A DNA stretch of 11,361 bases, from positions 1 through 11,361 of the forward strand of contig JAEDGZ010000038.1 in NCBI GenBank assembly GCA_016297215.1. The letters are read 5' to 3'. The position numbers and the translations under genes are program-made. Of the stretch, positions 1 through 8,177 are shown piece by piece; position 1 is the first letter of the stretch; the number at the start of each line of letters is the position of its first letter. The DNA is from Paludibacteraceae bacterium (GTDB taxonomy: Bacteria > Bacteroidota > Bacteroidia > Bacteroidales > Paludibacteraceae). Below the pieces are notes generated by a model that was given only the letters and a program-made list of their open reading frames with translations, made no database searches and was not told the DNA's origin.

Positions 1-19
1 TAGGTAGCCGCCACTTTCA

Positions 20-56
20 GAGCCTTGAAGATTTCTCTTCAAGGCTCTTTGTTTTT
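20..56 (+). terminator. Rho-independent terminator, probably for a gene left of the window
   Basis: A perfect 12-bp inverted repeat (left arm GAGCCTTGAAGA at 20-31, right arm at 36-47) encloses a TTTC loop. On the + strand a T-rich tail (TTTGTTTTT, 48-56) follows at once, which is the classical intrinsic terminator layout. It would end a + strand transcript entering from the left edge; the gene itself is not visible. Its right arm is also only 18 nt past the stop codon of the - strand gene at 66-806, so it may block both convergent transcripts, but on the - strand no U-run follows the stem. Confidence 0.85.
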
Positions 57-65
57 GGGCGATAC

Positions 66-806
66 CTAATAGAAGTTAAGCCCCCATTCCTTAGTATGCT
101 TGTTTTGATGTAGTCTTAAGAGATAACCTGCTGTAATTACCAGCATCAACGCGACAGGGATATCGCCCACCGGTGCCAAAGGGGTATCGTCATCCCCGGG
201 TGGTACGATGGGCTGTGGTGTTCCTCCAAGGGTATTGTCATCATCCCCGGGCGGTACGATAGGAGACGCGTAGCGCTTGCTTTGAGGCGTATATACGCCC
301 CCTATCGTTTCTCCGATGCAGGAACGAGCTGTTACACAAGTGATGGCAGTTAACCGCTCCACACGGAACAAGTCTTTCACCGCTGGCGTATGTGCATAAA
401 GCCCTGATGCATCCTTATCACTGGGTGCGTCGGCACCCAGTCCGGGTACGCAGGCGTCCCCGCCTGTTAACGTTGCGTGCTGAGCGTTGATGCTGGAGAG
501 TGTCCGTGTGCGCAATACTCCTCCCTCACTATACATCGCCCCCACTTGCGGGGAGAACGAGATAGTTCCCCTGCGGTTGGCATTGCTGCCTCCCTTCCAA
601 CCGTTTTGCATAATCGGTAATGCTCTCGTCGCGAAAGTGCTACTCTGGCGTTGCCGATGGCTCATCTGCGTGAACGGAGAATAGTAGGCTTGCCCGCCAC
701 CTATAACCTTGGCCGTTTGGGTACCAGATGTTACGGCAGTATAAGAGTCGCTATACCCGAAAGTAGAGACAAATATCAGCAATATGGATAAGATATAACG
801 GGACAC
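66..806 (-). CDS. Small secreted protein of unknown family with PPGDDD repeats and a C-terminal hydrophobic segment
   Basis: I do not recognise a named family. The 246-aa protein starts at GTG (804-806). No other usable start lies between it and an in-frame stop upstream at 843-845, and this start gives a good signal peptide (hydrophobic core about residues 5-17). The middle has no motif I can assign. Residues 183-190 and 200-207 are two copies of IVPPGDDD, followed by PVGD (212-215), a hydrophobic stretch (about 216-230) and a basic tail (RLHQNKHTK). That resembles a C-terminal sorting or membrane-anchor signal, which is an inference. Residues 115-122 (GGDACVPG) are encoded by a copy of a dispersed GC-rich palindrome, and residues just after it by a second hairpin. 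The gene lies 74 bp downstream of the giant lyase on the same strand with no promoter seen between, so co-transcription is plausible. Signal peptide, acidic Pro/Gly repeats and a sensible terminator argue that it is real. Confidence 0.65.
   Translation of the reverse strand: MSRYILSILLIFVSTFGYSDSYTAVTSGTQTAKVIGGGQAYYSPFTQMSHRQRQSSTFATRALPIMQNGWKGGSNANRRGTISFSPQVGAMYSEGGVLRTRTLSSINAQHATLTGGDACVPGLGADAPSDKDASGLYAHTPAVKDLFRVERLTAITCVTARSCIGETIGGVYTPQSKRYASPIVPPGDDDNTLGGTPQPIVPPGDDDTPLAPVGDIPVALMLVITAGYLLRLHQNKHTKEWGLNFY
421..466. repeat. Dispersed GC-rich palindrome, copy A, plus an adjacent perfect hairpin, inside a coding region
   Basis: CAGGCG-TCCC-CGCCTG (451-466) is a perfect 6-bp inverted repeat with a 4-nt loop. 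Directly beside it, 421-440 is a second perfect hairpin with 8-bp arms (CTGGGTGC and GCACCCAG) around GTCG. Read on the - strand, the first palindrome is followed by CGTACCCGGACTGG, which resembles the flank of the copies at 851-880 and 8046-8075. That makes this a shared asymmetric element rather than a chance palindrome. It is translated in frame as part of the small secreted protein. Confidence 0.7.
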
Positions 807-817
807 GGAATTAGTAA

Positions 818-849
818 TTTTGACTATTTTATTACTATTTGACTATTTC
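818..849. repeat. Short direct repeat just upstream of the small secreted protein gene
   Basis: TTTGACTATTT-type sequence occurs twice with a 20-bp period (about 819-829 and 839-849) in the 74-bp gap between the giant lyase and the small secreted protein. It begins about 12 bp before the GTG start. It contains no TAnnTTTG element on the - strand. It could be a regulator or translation-leader motif, or simply A/T-rich leader sequence. Confidence 0.4.
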
Positions 850-850
850 T

Positions 851-880
851 GCAGGCGGGGACGCCTGCGCACCGAGCTGG
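851..880. repeat. Dispersed GC-rich palindrome, copy B, after the lyase stop codon
   Basis: GCAGGCG-GGGA-CGCCTGC (851-868) is a perfect 7-bp inverted repeat. It is followed on the + strand by GCACCGAGCTGG, which matches the flank of copy A imperfectly. It starts 13 bp past the lyase stop codon and lies in the spacer before the next - strand gene. No T-run follows on the - strand, so it does not look like an intrinsic terminator. It could stabilise the 3' end of the lyase message. Confidence 0.7.
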
Positions 881-3800
881 CTATTTGTCAGAGAGGATGA
901 GTTTCTGCAGTTGTCGTTGTGTGTTGGTCGTTACCTCCATGATATAAATGCCATGGCCGTAGCCCTCTAATCGGTAGATAGCCTCGGTGGTAGTGGTTTG
1001 CATAATCAGGCAACCCCTTGCGTCGAAGAGGCGGATGTGCATTTCCTGCCCGAAGAGATTGTATAGGATGCCGCCCTGCATACAGATCGGCTCTGTGCCG
1101 GTAGGCGTTTGCAAAGCCTCCTCTGCGGATGCAATACGGAAACGTGCCGATACCTCTGCAGCCGTACTGCTGAAAGCATAGGTGTTGCCGTCTGAGATAG
1201 GACTATACCCGTTGGTCTTTGCATCGTATAGGTAAACCGCCTCGCTGCCGTTGTATTCGTAAGCCAGCGTATATTCCTGCTCTTCGCCTGCTCGGAAGAT
1301 CAGTTGCGTACCTATCATGTTCGGGCGCGCGTCAATGGCTTTGTTGTCGGCGGTGTAGAGGCTCAGCAGGTTAGCGTCTCCTTGCATTTTCGTTCCGTCC
1401 CATCCGTTGTCGAAGTCTTCGGTGAAGTCTGCGCGTTGCATCAGATATACTTGGTCGCTCGAGGTCGTGCCTTCGTTGCCGCTAACCGCTATGCGCAGCA
1501 CTACGGGTGCTTCCTGCTCTGCCTGATGTTGCTGCGGTGCTCGGAGCGGGTCGGTGGAGAGCCCCGTCGCGCTACCTGTCAGCCGTGCGTAGTCCAGCGT
1601 GAGGTTACCGTTTTGCGTAGTGTTCACTTGGAATGCCTGCATCGGCGGAATAGCCGTCGGTAGCCCTGTGGCATAGGGTGCAGCGTGGATAGGTATGCTG
1701 AAATACTGCCCGGGCTTGCTGCCGAAGCTGCTACTGCCGTTGTTGCTGTTGTACTCATCCACAGAGCCGGTGTTGTAGATGAATATGGTCTTCTCCGCGC
1801 CTACGGGGAAGTCTGCATCCTCGAAGTTGTTGATTTGCAGCGGTGCCATCCACGAGTTGCCGACTAAGTTCGCGCCGTTCTGCGCCGAGTAGGTGAGCGG
1901 AATGCTCTTTGTGGCAGAGGCGCAGAGTTGGCCTTGCATCGTGTAGGTCTTGGCTGCCGTTTGCGAGAGGCAATAGCCCGTGAAGGCCTGCAGCGTAGTG
2001 CTCGTGGTCGCCTTCACCCAGCCGCTTGATTCTGCGTAGGTATAGACAATCGAGCCTGTGAAGAAAGCAGTTGCCAAAGGCGCGTTGCTGAACGGGATAC
2101 CGATGTACTGATAGTGGGTGTGTGCATCTTTGTAAGCCTTTGAGTAGAACTCCACGGTTGCGGGCGTAGTGCCGTCTTCCGTACCGATGACGATAGCGCC
2201 CTGCGCACTGCTATTCGATTGTATAGTGAGGTCTCCTGTTTGCAGCGTAGTACCATCTTGTCGCTTGATGTCTTCTGCTATCTGCAGCCCGCCCGTGGGT
2301 GCTACGGTCAACGTGTTACTGCTCTTCAAGCGTACTTGTTTTGCCACTGCGGTAGAGATATCTACCACGCAGTTGGCTTCGATGTTCGCTATCAGGCTTG
2401 CGGAGGGCAATCCCTTCGTCCAATTGCTTGCCACAGACCAGTTGCCCGCAGTATGGAAAGTAGTCTCGGTGATAACAACGGCTTCCCATTGTGCGGTATA
2501 GGTGGTGTTGGCGGCAGGCATCATGGCAGCGGGGGTAACATCCCATCCGAGGAAGGTGTGGCCTTCACGGGTGGGGGTAGCAGGTTGCACGATGGCAGTG
2601 CCGTAGGCAACGGTGCCGTGGGTGTATTCGCCCGTCAGCACACCGCCATTGGCATCCCAAGTCAGGGTATATGTGTTCGCCATGCGGGTGAAGTTCGCCG
2701 TGATGGTGATATCTGAAGTAACCGTAGCGCCGTCGGGGTTAATCGTCCAACTGTCGAAAGAATATGTGTATTCCGCGGTGGCAGTGGCGGGAGTGGCTGT
2801 TACGGAGGTCGAGCCGATGGTCAGCGTATTGCCGGAAATTGCGATGGCTGTACCCGATGCAATGTCTGCGATGCCGCTCACGTCAACGCTACCATACGCA
2901 GCGGGAGTTACGCCAATCGTTGCCGTGTAGGTGGCGGGGGCACTTCCTATGGCGTTGATGTAGAATAGGTTTATCGCATCTCCTTTCGTGATAGTGTGCG
3001 CGCCCACAGCCAATTCTACCGTACATACACCATTGGCATCCGTCGTATATGAAGTGCCGTCAACATTGAATTTCTTGCTCGCCACGTCAAAGACAAAAGT
3101 CATCGTTACTTTCTCGGTCAGCGTGAAAGTGATTCTGGTCTCGGTTTCCATCTTTAGACATTCTTCGTATGTTGTACCGTTGTAGGTAACTTTGCCTTTT
3201 GAGTTACTATAATTACCCGTAACCGTATAGAAATCGTTATTTCCGTTCAACTTCACAACATACCACTCATATCCGCTGCCGGTACCGCCGGAGGATGTTG
3301 CCGTCCACTTGGCGTAGAGGGTGATGTCTGCGTCGAGGGTTGCGCCTGCTACTGCAGCGGTGGTGAGTCCTGCATCGGTGAACCATCCGCCGAAGGTATA
3401 GCCCTCTGCCATAGGCGTAGGCAAGGAGGCAGGCAGTGCTGTAGCATCAGCCACCGACGCTATCTGCTCGCCATGACCGTTCATGTTGTACGTGATGGTG
3501 TAGCCGATTACGCTGTTGTCTTTCCACTGTGCTACATAGGTCGTGTTCGCGGCGGGCATGGTGGCAGCCGGCAGCGGCGACCATCCGAGGAAGGTGTAGC
3601 CCTCGCGGGTGGGCGTATTGGGTTGTACGAGGGTCGTACCATAGGCGACGGTGCCTTGGGTGTAAGTGCCGCTCAGTGCATCACCGCCGTTCACATCCCA
3701 TGTCAGGGTGTAACTATTCGCCGTGCGTGTGAAGGAGGCGGTGGCGGTAACATTCGCCGTGATGGTGCTTCCCTCCGGTGTCCATACCCATTGGTCGAAA

Positions 3801-6800
3801 GCGTAGGTATATTCGGCGGTCGCCGCAGCGGGGGTCGCCGTGATAGCGGTTTCACCCACGGTAAGCACGTTGCCGGATGCTGAGATAGCCGTATTATCCG
3901 CTATGCCCAAGATGCTGCTTCGGCTGATAGTGCCATATCCTGCGGGGCTGACTTCTGCCAAAAGGATGTGTCCTTCCACGATGTCCGCGCATTCGGTAGC
4001 AGTGGTCGTACCGATGATGGTGCCCGACCATGAGGAGGTGTAGTTCACCACAAGGCTCTTCAGCGCGGTATTGACGGCATACGAACTGTCGTCTGCCTCG
4101 GAGAAGGTATATGCGATATCTCCGTGTTGCAGGCGTCCGGCACCATAGGTACCCTTCACCATATCGGGAATAAGCAGCGGGGCATCGGGCGTTACGGCAT
4201 ACATCTCGGCATATTCGGTATCGAAGTTGTCATACGTGCTATTGCCTTGCAGGGTTACGACATTGGAAGGCACTTTCTCGGTGCGGTTGCTTACCTCGTA
4301 TGCGTCGAAGGAGGTAGCGTTCTGTTGGTAGGTGATATAACTTACGGTGGTGGCGAAGTGGTTGTTGTATGCCTTGATGATACCGCCATTCTCGCCGGAG
4401 AAGGTGCCTTCGCCCAGTGCATCCGTACCTTGCATGGATGACATCATTGGCTTGGAACAAGCGCGGTAGTAGTTGCATTCTACAAATGCAGACGAACCCA
4501 TCGTTACGCCCACGCCATATTTGGCATTGCCATCGAAATAGTTATTGAAGATATGCACCGACATGGTACGTATGCGCGGGTGGCGCGAGTCGGAGTGATC
4601 GAACCAGTTGTGGTGGTAGGTGATGTAGTTAGGACCTGTCTCGGACTTCATACCGCAGAGCGACATCTTGCCGGAGTCAAAGAAGTGGTTGTAGGAGATG
4701 GTGATCCATTTCGAATCTCCCTTCAGGTCCACAGTGCCGTCGCCCTTGGCTTGGTCGGCAGCGCTACCCGCCTGCCCGTAGAAGAAATCGAGGTGGTGAA
4801 TCCATACGTAACTGTTCTTCGTATCCAGCCCCAAGCAGTCGTCCATACAGTTGAGTATAGCAAAGTTGCGGAACTCTGCGCTGCTGATACCGCGTCCCAA
4901 GATACCGAAACCGTGGATGGCAGCATCTTTGCCGATACCTTCAAGGGTCAGGTTGATAGTGGTGTAGCCCTTGCCCTTCACTTGCAGTCCTTCTGCAGAA
5001 GACCCAAAGTAGTCCATATCGTCTGCGGTGATAGTGCCGAGAATACGTATTGCCAGCGGGCGGCTCTCGTAACCTTTCTCGTAGGCGGCGATAATCGCTT
5101 GCAGACCGGTGCAGGTGGTCTCTGCGGAACTGCTCGTCTGCATGCTGAGCGACACGGTCTTGGCTGTGGCGGCTGTTACATACAGCACGCGCGCACCGCT
5201 CTTGAGCGTACCGTCGTTGTTATACGCGCCGATGCCCTCGCTCGCGTAGGTACCCGTGTGGGCAAAGCCGTGGCGGTCGTGCGCTTTCACTACCAAGTTG
5301 CCCGAAACTATGGCACCCGCACACTGCTCTATGCCACCCGTAACGGGCACCACTTTCAGCAGGTAGTTGCCCGCGGCGAGTCCCACGGCATCCACGCGAC
5401 CATACGTGCCGTATGAGCGCACCAATTCGGCATCCAGTTTGGTCCAAGTAGCCCCGCCGTCGGCAGATATATATCCGACGAAACTGCTGTATCCGTTCAG
5501 GTCAAACTCCATCCAGCAAGCCTCAAACCAGCCGCCTTCATTCTCTCCCGCGGAGGGAGTAACGGGGTCGGACGAGACTGTCCACTTGGCGTAGAGCGTG
5601 ATATCTGCGTCGATGCTTGCGCCTGCTACTGCGGCGCTCGACAAACCTGCATCGGTGTACCAGCCGCCGAAGACATAGCCCGATGCCGACGGAGTAGGCA
5701 GCGGATTAGGCAAGGTCGTTGCGTTGCTGACAGAAGAGAGAGCCGAACCGTGCCCGTTCATATTGTAGGATATGGTGTAGCCGACGCTGCTCGTCTGCTC
5801 TGTCCACTTGGCGTAGAGCGTGATATCTGCGTCGATGCTTGCGCCTGCCACCGCCGCGAGCGACAGATCGGCATTGGTGTACCAGCCTTCGAAAATCCAT
5901 CCCGATACCTCGGAAGGCGTAGGCAACGGAGTAGGCAAAGCAGTACCACTTTCCGATGGTATTGCATCGCCATGACCGTTTAATTCATAGGTGATAGTGT
6001 GTTCCGTGGTCGCACCGTAGCGCACACATATACCGTATATATTCACGCCGCTCGAAGGACTATACACATAGATGTTGCCCGCGCCGCCGGTATAGGTGAT
6101 GGTGCTCTTCGCGGGGGCAGCCCCGGGAGCCGATGCTGTGCCAATCTTGGTACCAGTGAAACTGCCGGAATGCACGGTCAGGCTGCGGTCTGCGCTCGTA
6201 CTGCTCGACTGCGCATAGATATCGATAGCGCAGGGTCCCGTTACGGCAAAGTACAAATGACGATAAGATGCATTGCCGCTGCCGCCTAACTTCAGACGAT
6301 GAGTAAAATCCGTACCGTCTATGGTCTTCTCGCTGGCATCAATAGTGATAGTACCCGTAGAGTTAGCCACAATGGTTAATCCATCTCTGCTGGTAGTGGT
6401 GCTGATTGTCTCTGCTGTGCTCCACGACCAACAGATATCGGGAGATGCCACCGCCTCCGTCCATTTGGCGTAGAGGGTAAGGTCTTTGGTAACGGTCATA
6501 GTGGCAAAGTCCCACGCATTCACGCAAGTCGGCTCCAAATACCAGCCGCCGAATACCCAGCCGCTCTCGCTTGGGGCAACGGGCTCCGTCAGCACTGCCC
6601 CGCTACCTACCGTAACAGCATCGGGCGTAGTGCCATGACCATTGTTGTTGTAGGTTACGGTATATGCCTGAGCCCATTGTGCATAGAGCGTTGTGTTCTT
6701 GGTCAGCACGATCACGCCTTGGTCGGTGTATGCCGTGCCGCTACCGTTGGAAACCGTGTTCCAGCCGGCAAAGGCTTTGCCTGTCGGCGCGGTGAAAGTG

Positions 6801-7978
6801 CAGGGATTAAGCGTCGTGTTCGCTCCCTCATAGCCCTCTTGGGCATCCATACTGCCGCTACCGCCGTTGGCGTTGAAAGTAATCGTGTATTTCACGCGCG
6901 AGACGCTGCACCCGCTACTTACCGTTCCGTCCGTCTCCACGATCAGCGTTGCGCCTGCGCCGCAGTTCGGGTCGGTAACGGCAGTTTTTGCTTCCGCCGC
7001 AGTGGCATATTTCGCATACGAATAGGTCGGGGCAGATACTGTCCCGTACTCCGATGGCAGCCCGTTGGCAGACACCGTGTTCACGAACTTCACAGGGTTC
7101 TTGGTGCCGTTGTACGCTTTGTAGATATTCTCCGCCTTCGGACCGCCCTCAAATGTACACAACTCGATATACGCACTCACGTTCTCCGGACCGATATAGT
7201 AACTGGCTTTCGAACTATTCCAATAGCAACCGAGGAAGTGCAAATCAGCATTGCGGCAGCGAATCATACGCTGCATACATCCTTCGTCAAACCAAAGATA
7301 AGCATAGGTAACATTGTACTTCCCATCGGAGGGCTTATCCGAACCGGAAGAGCCCAATAGGCTGACGAAACGATGGTCCTTATCACCCGAAGCGTCGCCC
7401 GGACCGTTGGGGTGATACGCCTTATCGTAGTGGAAATGGCACCAACTGACTGTGATATTATCCGAAGTATTCTTTATATCCATGCAGTCGTCCACCGCGT
7501 CCGAGAAGTCGCAGTGGTCTATCCACGCATTGGTAACGTCTTGCAATGTGATATGGTCGCGCCCGTCGCAGTCGTATGCCCCCGGACCTTCCAGCGTCAG
7601 GTTGCGGATAATCAGGTTGTCGATACGGGTAAACTCGAAGATACCCGTCAGTTTGTCTTTGTCTGCAAGTGCCACATCCCAGTTGGTGGCGATAATCTTC
7701 ACGCCGGGCAACGCCATCAGCGTCAGGTTAGAACCGTCTTTTACTTGTATCACACCATCCACAGTGATATCTTTTGTGATGATAATCACCTTGTTGGTGG
7801 GCTTACTGCTCAACGCAGTCTTCAGTTCGGAAAGACTGCTCACGAGGGTCGGCGTGGCACTGCCGCCGCCGGTTACACCGGCACCATAGCCGAACGGTTC
7901 AATACCTACTGTCTGCGCCTGCAAACGAATCACGCAGACTGCCATTACTGCCAAAAGGAAGGGAAATAGTTTCTTCAT
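881..7978 (-). CDS. Giant secreted multidomain pectate lyase with two PL1 domains, InlB-type repeats and a T9SS-like C-terminus
   Basis: This 2365-aa exported enzyme is predicted to cleave pectic homogalacturonan by beta-elimination. Order seen: signal peptide 1-21; PL1 domain A about 24-335 (WIDH 152-155, DDCMD 163-167, arginines 237, 240 and 242); InlB-type repeats at 363-435 and 440-506; a beta-rich, possibly carbohydrate-binding module 512-655; repeats 661-725 and 734-799; an Fn3-like module about 815-895; PL1 domain B about 955-1290 (DGTVD 1080-1084, GKMSLCG 1103-1109, HHNWF 1122-1126, RHPRIR 1132-1137); an Ala/Thr-rich module plus InlB repeat 1339-1485; repeat 1493-1558; a second binding-like module 1569-1680; a second module-plus-repeat copy 1683-1831; a Thr/Ser-rich surface region 1838-2290; and a sorting-domain-like end 2298-2365 (GHGIYIMEV, basic QLQKLIL). 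The start gives a clean signal peptide; stop is TAG. Family 1 assignment is strong. Surface or secreted location by type IX secretion is inferred from the C-terminus. Confidence 0.93.
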   Translation of the reverse strand: MKKLFPFLLAVMAVCVIRLQAQTVGIEPFGYGAGVTGGGSATPTLVSSLSELKTALSSKPTNKVIIITKDITVDGVIQVKDGSNLTLMALPGVKIIATNWDVALADKDKLTGIFEFTRIDNLIIRNLTLEGPGAYDCDGRDHITLQDVTNAWIDHCDFSDAVDDCMDIKNTSDNITVSWCHFHYDKAYHPNGPGDASGDKDHRFVSLLGSSGSDKPSDGKYNVTYAYLWFDEGCMQRMIRCRNADLHFLGCYWNSSKASYYIGPENVSAYIELCTFEGGPKAENIYKAYNGTKNPVKFVNTVSANGLPSEYGTVSAPTYSYAKYATAAEAKTAVTDPNCGAGATLIVETDGTVSSGCSVSRVKYTITFNANGGSGSMDAQEGYEGANTTLNPCTFTAPTGKAFAGWNTVSNGSGTAYTDQGVIVLTKNTTLYAQWAQAYTVTYNNNGHGTTPDAVTVGSGAVLTEPVAPSESGWVFGGWYLEPTCVNAWDFATMTVTKDLTLYAKWTEAVASPDICWSWSTAETISTTTSRDGLTIVANSTGTITIDASEKTIDGTDFTHRLKLGGSGNASYRHLYFAVTGPCAIDIYAQSSSTSADRSLTVHSGSFTGTKIGTASAPGAAPAKSTITYTGGAGNIYVYSPSSGVNIYGICVRYGATTEHTITYELNGHGDAIPSESGTALPTPLPTPSEVSGWIFEGWYTNADLSLAAVAGASIDADITLYAKWTEQTSSVGYTISYNMNGHGSALSSVSNATTLPNPLPTPSASGYVFGGWYTDAGLSSAAVAGASIDADITLYAKWTVSSDPVTPSAGENEGGWFEACWMEFDLNGYSSFVGYISADGGATWTKLDAELVRSYGTYGRVDAVGLAAGNYLLKVVPVTGGIEQCAGAIVSGNLVVKAHDRHGFAHTGTYASEGIGAYNNDGTLKSGARVLYVTAATAKTVSLSMQTSSSAETTCTGLQAIIAAYEKGYESRPLAIRILGTITADDMDYFGSSAEGLQVKGKGYTTINLTLEGIGKDAAIHGFGILGRGISSAEFRNFAILNCMDDCLGLDTKNSYVWIHHLDFFYGQAGSAADQAKGDGTVDLKGDSKWITISYNHFFDSGKMSLCGMKSETGPNYITYHHNWFDHSDSRHPRIRTMSVHIFNNYFDGNAKYGVGVTMGSSAFVECNYYRACSKPMMSSMQGTDALGEGTFSGENGGIIKAYNNHFATTVSYITYQQNATSFDAYEVSNRTEKVPSNVVTLQGNSTYDNFDTEYAEMYAVTPDAPLLIPDMVKGTYGAGRLQHGDIAYTFSEADDSSYAVNTALKSLVVNYTSSWSGTIIGTTTATECADIVEGHILLAEVSPAGYGTISRSSILGIADNTAISASGNVLTVGETAITATPAAATAEYTYAFDQWVWTPEGSTITANVTATASFTRTANSYTLTWDVNGGDALSGTYTQGTVAYGTTLVQPNTPTREGYTFLGWSPLPAATMPAANTTYVAQWKDNSVIGYTITYNMNGHGEQIASVADATALPASLPTPMAEGYTFGGWFTDAGLTTAAVAGATLDADITLYAKWTATSSGGTGSGYEWYVVKLNGNNDFYTVTGNYSNSKGKVTYNGTTYEECLKMETETRITFTLTEKVTMTFVFDVASKKFNVDGTSYTTDANGVCTVELAVGAHTITKGDAINLFYINAIGSAPATYTATIGVTPAAYGSVDVSGIADIASGTAIAISGNTLTIGSTSVTATPATATAEYTYSFDSWTINPDGATVTSDITITANFTRMANTYTLTWDANGGVLTGEYTHGTVAYGTAIVQPATPTREGHTFLGWDVTPAAMMPAANTTYTAQWEAVVITETTFHTAGNWSVASNWTKGLPSASLIANIEANCVVDISTAVAKQVRLKSSNTLTVAPTGGLQIAEDIKRQDGTTLQTGDLTIQSNSSAQGAIVIGTEDGTTPATVEFYSKAYKDAHTHYQYIGIPFSNAPLATAFFTGSIVYTYAESSGWVKATTSTTLQAFTGYCLSQTAAKTYTMQGQLCASATKSIPLTYSAQNGANLVGNSWMAPLQINNFEDADFPVGAEKTIFIYNTGSVDEYNSNNGSSSFGSKPGQYFSIPIHAAPYATGLPTAIPPMQAFQVNTTQNGNLTLDYARLTGSATGLSTDPLRAPQQHQAEQEAPVVLRIAVSGNEGTTSSDQVYLMQRADFTEDFDNGWDGTKMQGDANLLSLYTADNKAIDARPNMIGTQLIFRAGEEQEYTLAYEYNGSEAVYLYDAKTNGYSPISDGNTYAFSSTAAEVSARFRIASAEEALQTPTGTEPICMQGGILYNLFGQEMHIRLFDARGCLIMQTTTTEAIYRLEGYGHGIYIMEVTTNTQRQLQKLILSDK
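2486..3964 (-). repeat. Duplicated module cassette inside the lyase gene
   Basis: Residues 1339-1485 (3524-3964) and 1683-1831 (2486-2932) share the same order. An Ala/Thr-rich unit comes first (for example ATPAAATAEYTYAFDQW against ATPATATAEYTYSFDSW), followed by an InlB-type repeat containing TLTWD, GTVAYGT, TPTREG and MPAANTTY. The two cassettes are separated by another InlB repeat and a binding-like module (1493-1680). This indicates internal duplication of a two-part unit. Confidence 0.85.
5579..5848. repeat. Exact 48-bp direct repeat in the InlB-repeat region
   Basis: The 48 bases at 5579-5626 recur without mismatch at 5801-5848, a period of 222 bp. A diverged third version lies near 3302-3350. 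They encode the GASIDADITLYAKWT end of consecutive InlB-type repeats (residues about 711-725 and 785-799). Identity at the DNA level, not only the protein level, points to recent duplication or gene conversion and a possible site of repeat-number change. Short-read assembly could collapse here. Confidence 0.9.
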
Positions 7979-8025
7979 TGTATCAGATTTTGAAGAGGTT
8001 TATCTTTAGAATTTAAGGATGTTTA

Positions 8026-8123
8026 TCCGATGTGCGCAGGCGTCCTGTCCGGTGTGCGCAGGCGTCCTCGCCTGCTTCTCAAGGAGGTGCGGTCTCCAGG
8101 CCGCACCATGATGTCCGGTGTGC
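8026..8123. repeat. Dispersed GC-rich palindrome, copy C: compound element in the lyase 5' leader
   Basis: TCCG(A/G)TGTGCGCAGGCGTCCT occurs twice in tandem (8026-8046 and 8048-8068, period 22). A third start, TGTCCGGTGTGC, recurs exactly at 8046-8057 and 8112-8123. The second unit completes the palindrome GCAGGCG-TCCT-CGCCTGC (8058-8075). A further perfect hairpin follows: GGTGCGG (8086-8092), 8-nt loop, CCGCACC (8101-8107). Palindrome plus neighbouring hairpin is the same arrangement as copy A. If the promoter at 8178-8209 is used, all of this is transcribed in the lyase leader. Confidence 0.8.
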
Positions 8124-8177
8124 AAAGTTTTCTGCAATCGGGGCAGAGACAAGAAAAAAAGAGCACATTCTCGGCGG

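Noticed and set aside
851..868. Copy B palindrome as an intrinsic terminator of the lyase gene
   Set aside because: The stem is good but no T-run follows on the - strand, and the same palindrome is found in non-terminator places, including a coding region.
4553..5416. Open frame of 287 codons on the + strand across the lyase gene
   Set aside because: It is antisense to PL1 domain B, whose conserved motifs fix the - strand frame. It has no signal, motif or promoter of its own.
6974..7909. PL1 domain A as a dead enzyme because it lacks the HHN and GK..L.G motifs of domain B
   Set aside because: From memory, the WFDEGC..RMIRCR and HRFxxLxG style is typical of another PL1 subclass, and the acidic Ca2+-site residues and paired arginines are present, so loss of activity is not supported.
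8026..8075. CRISPR array from the tandem units
   Set aside because: There are only two full units with essentially no spacer and no cas genes; palindromic dispersed repeat explains them better.
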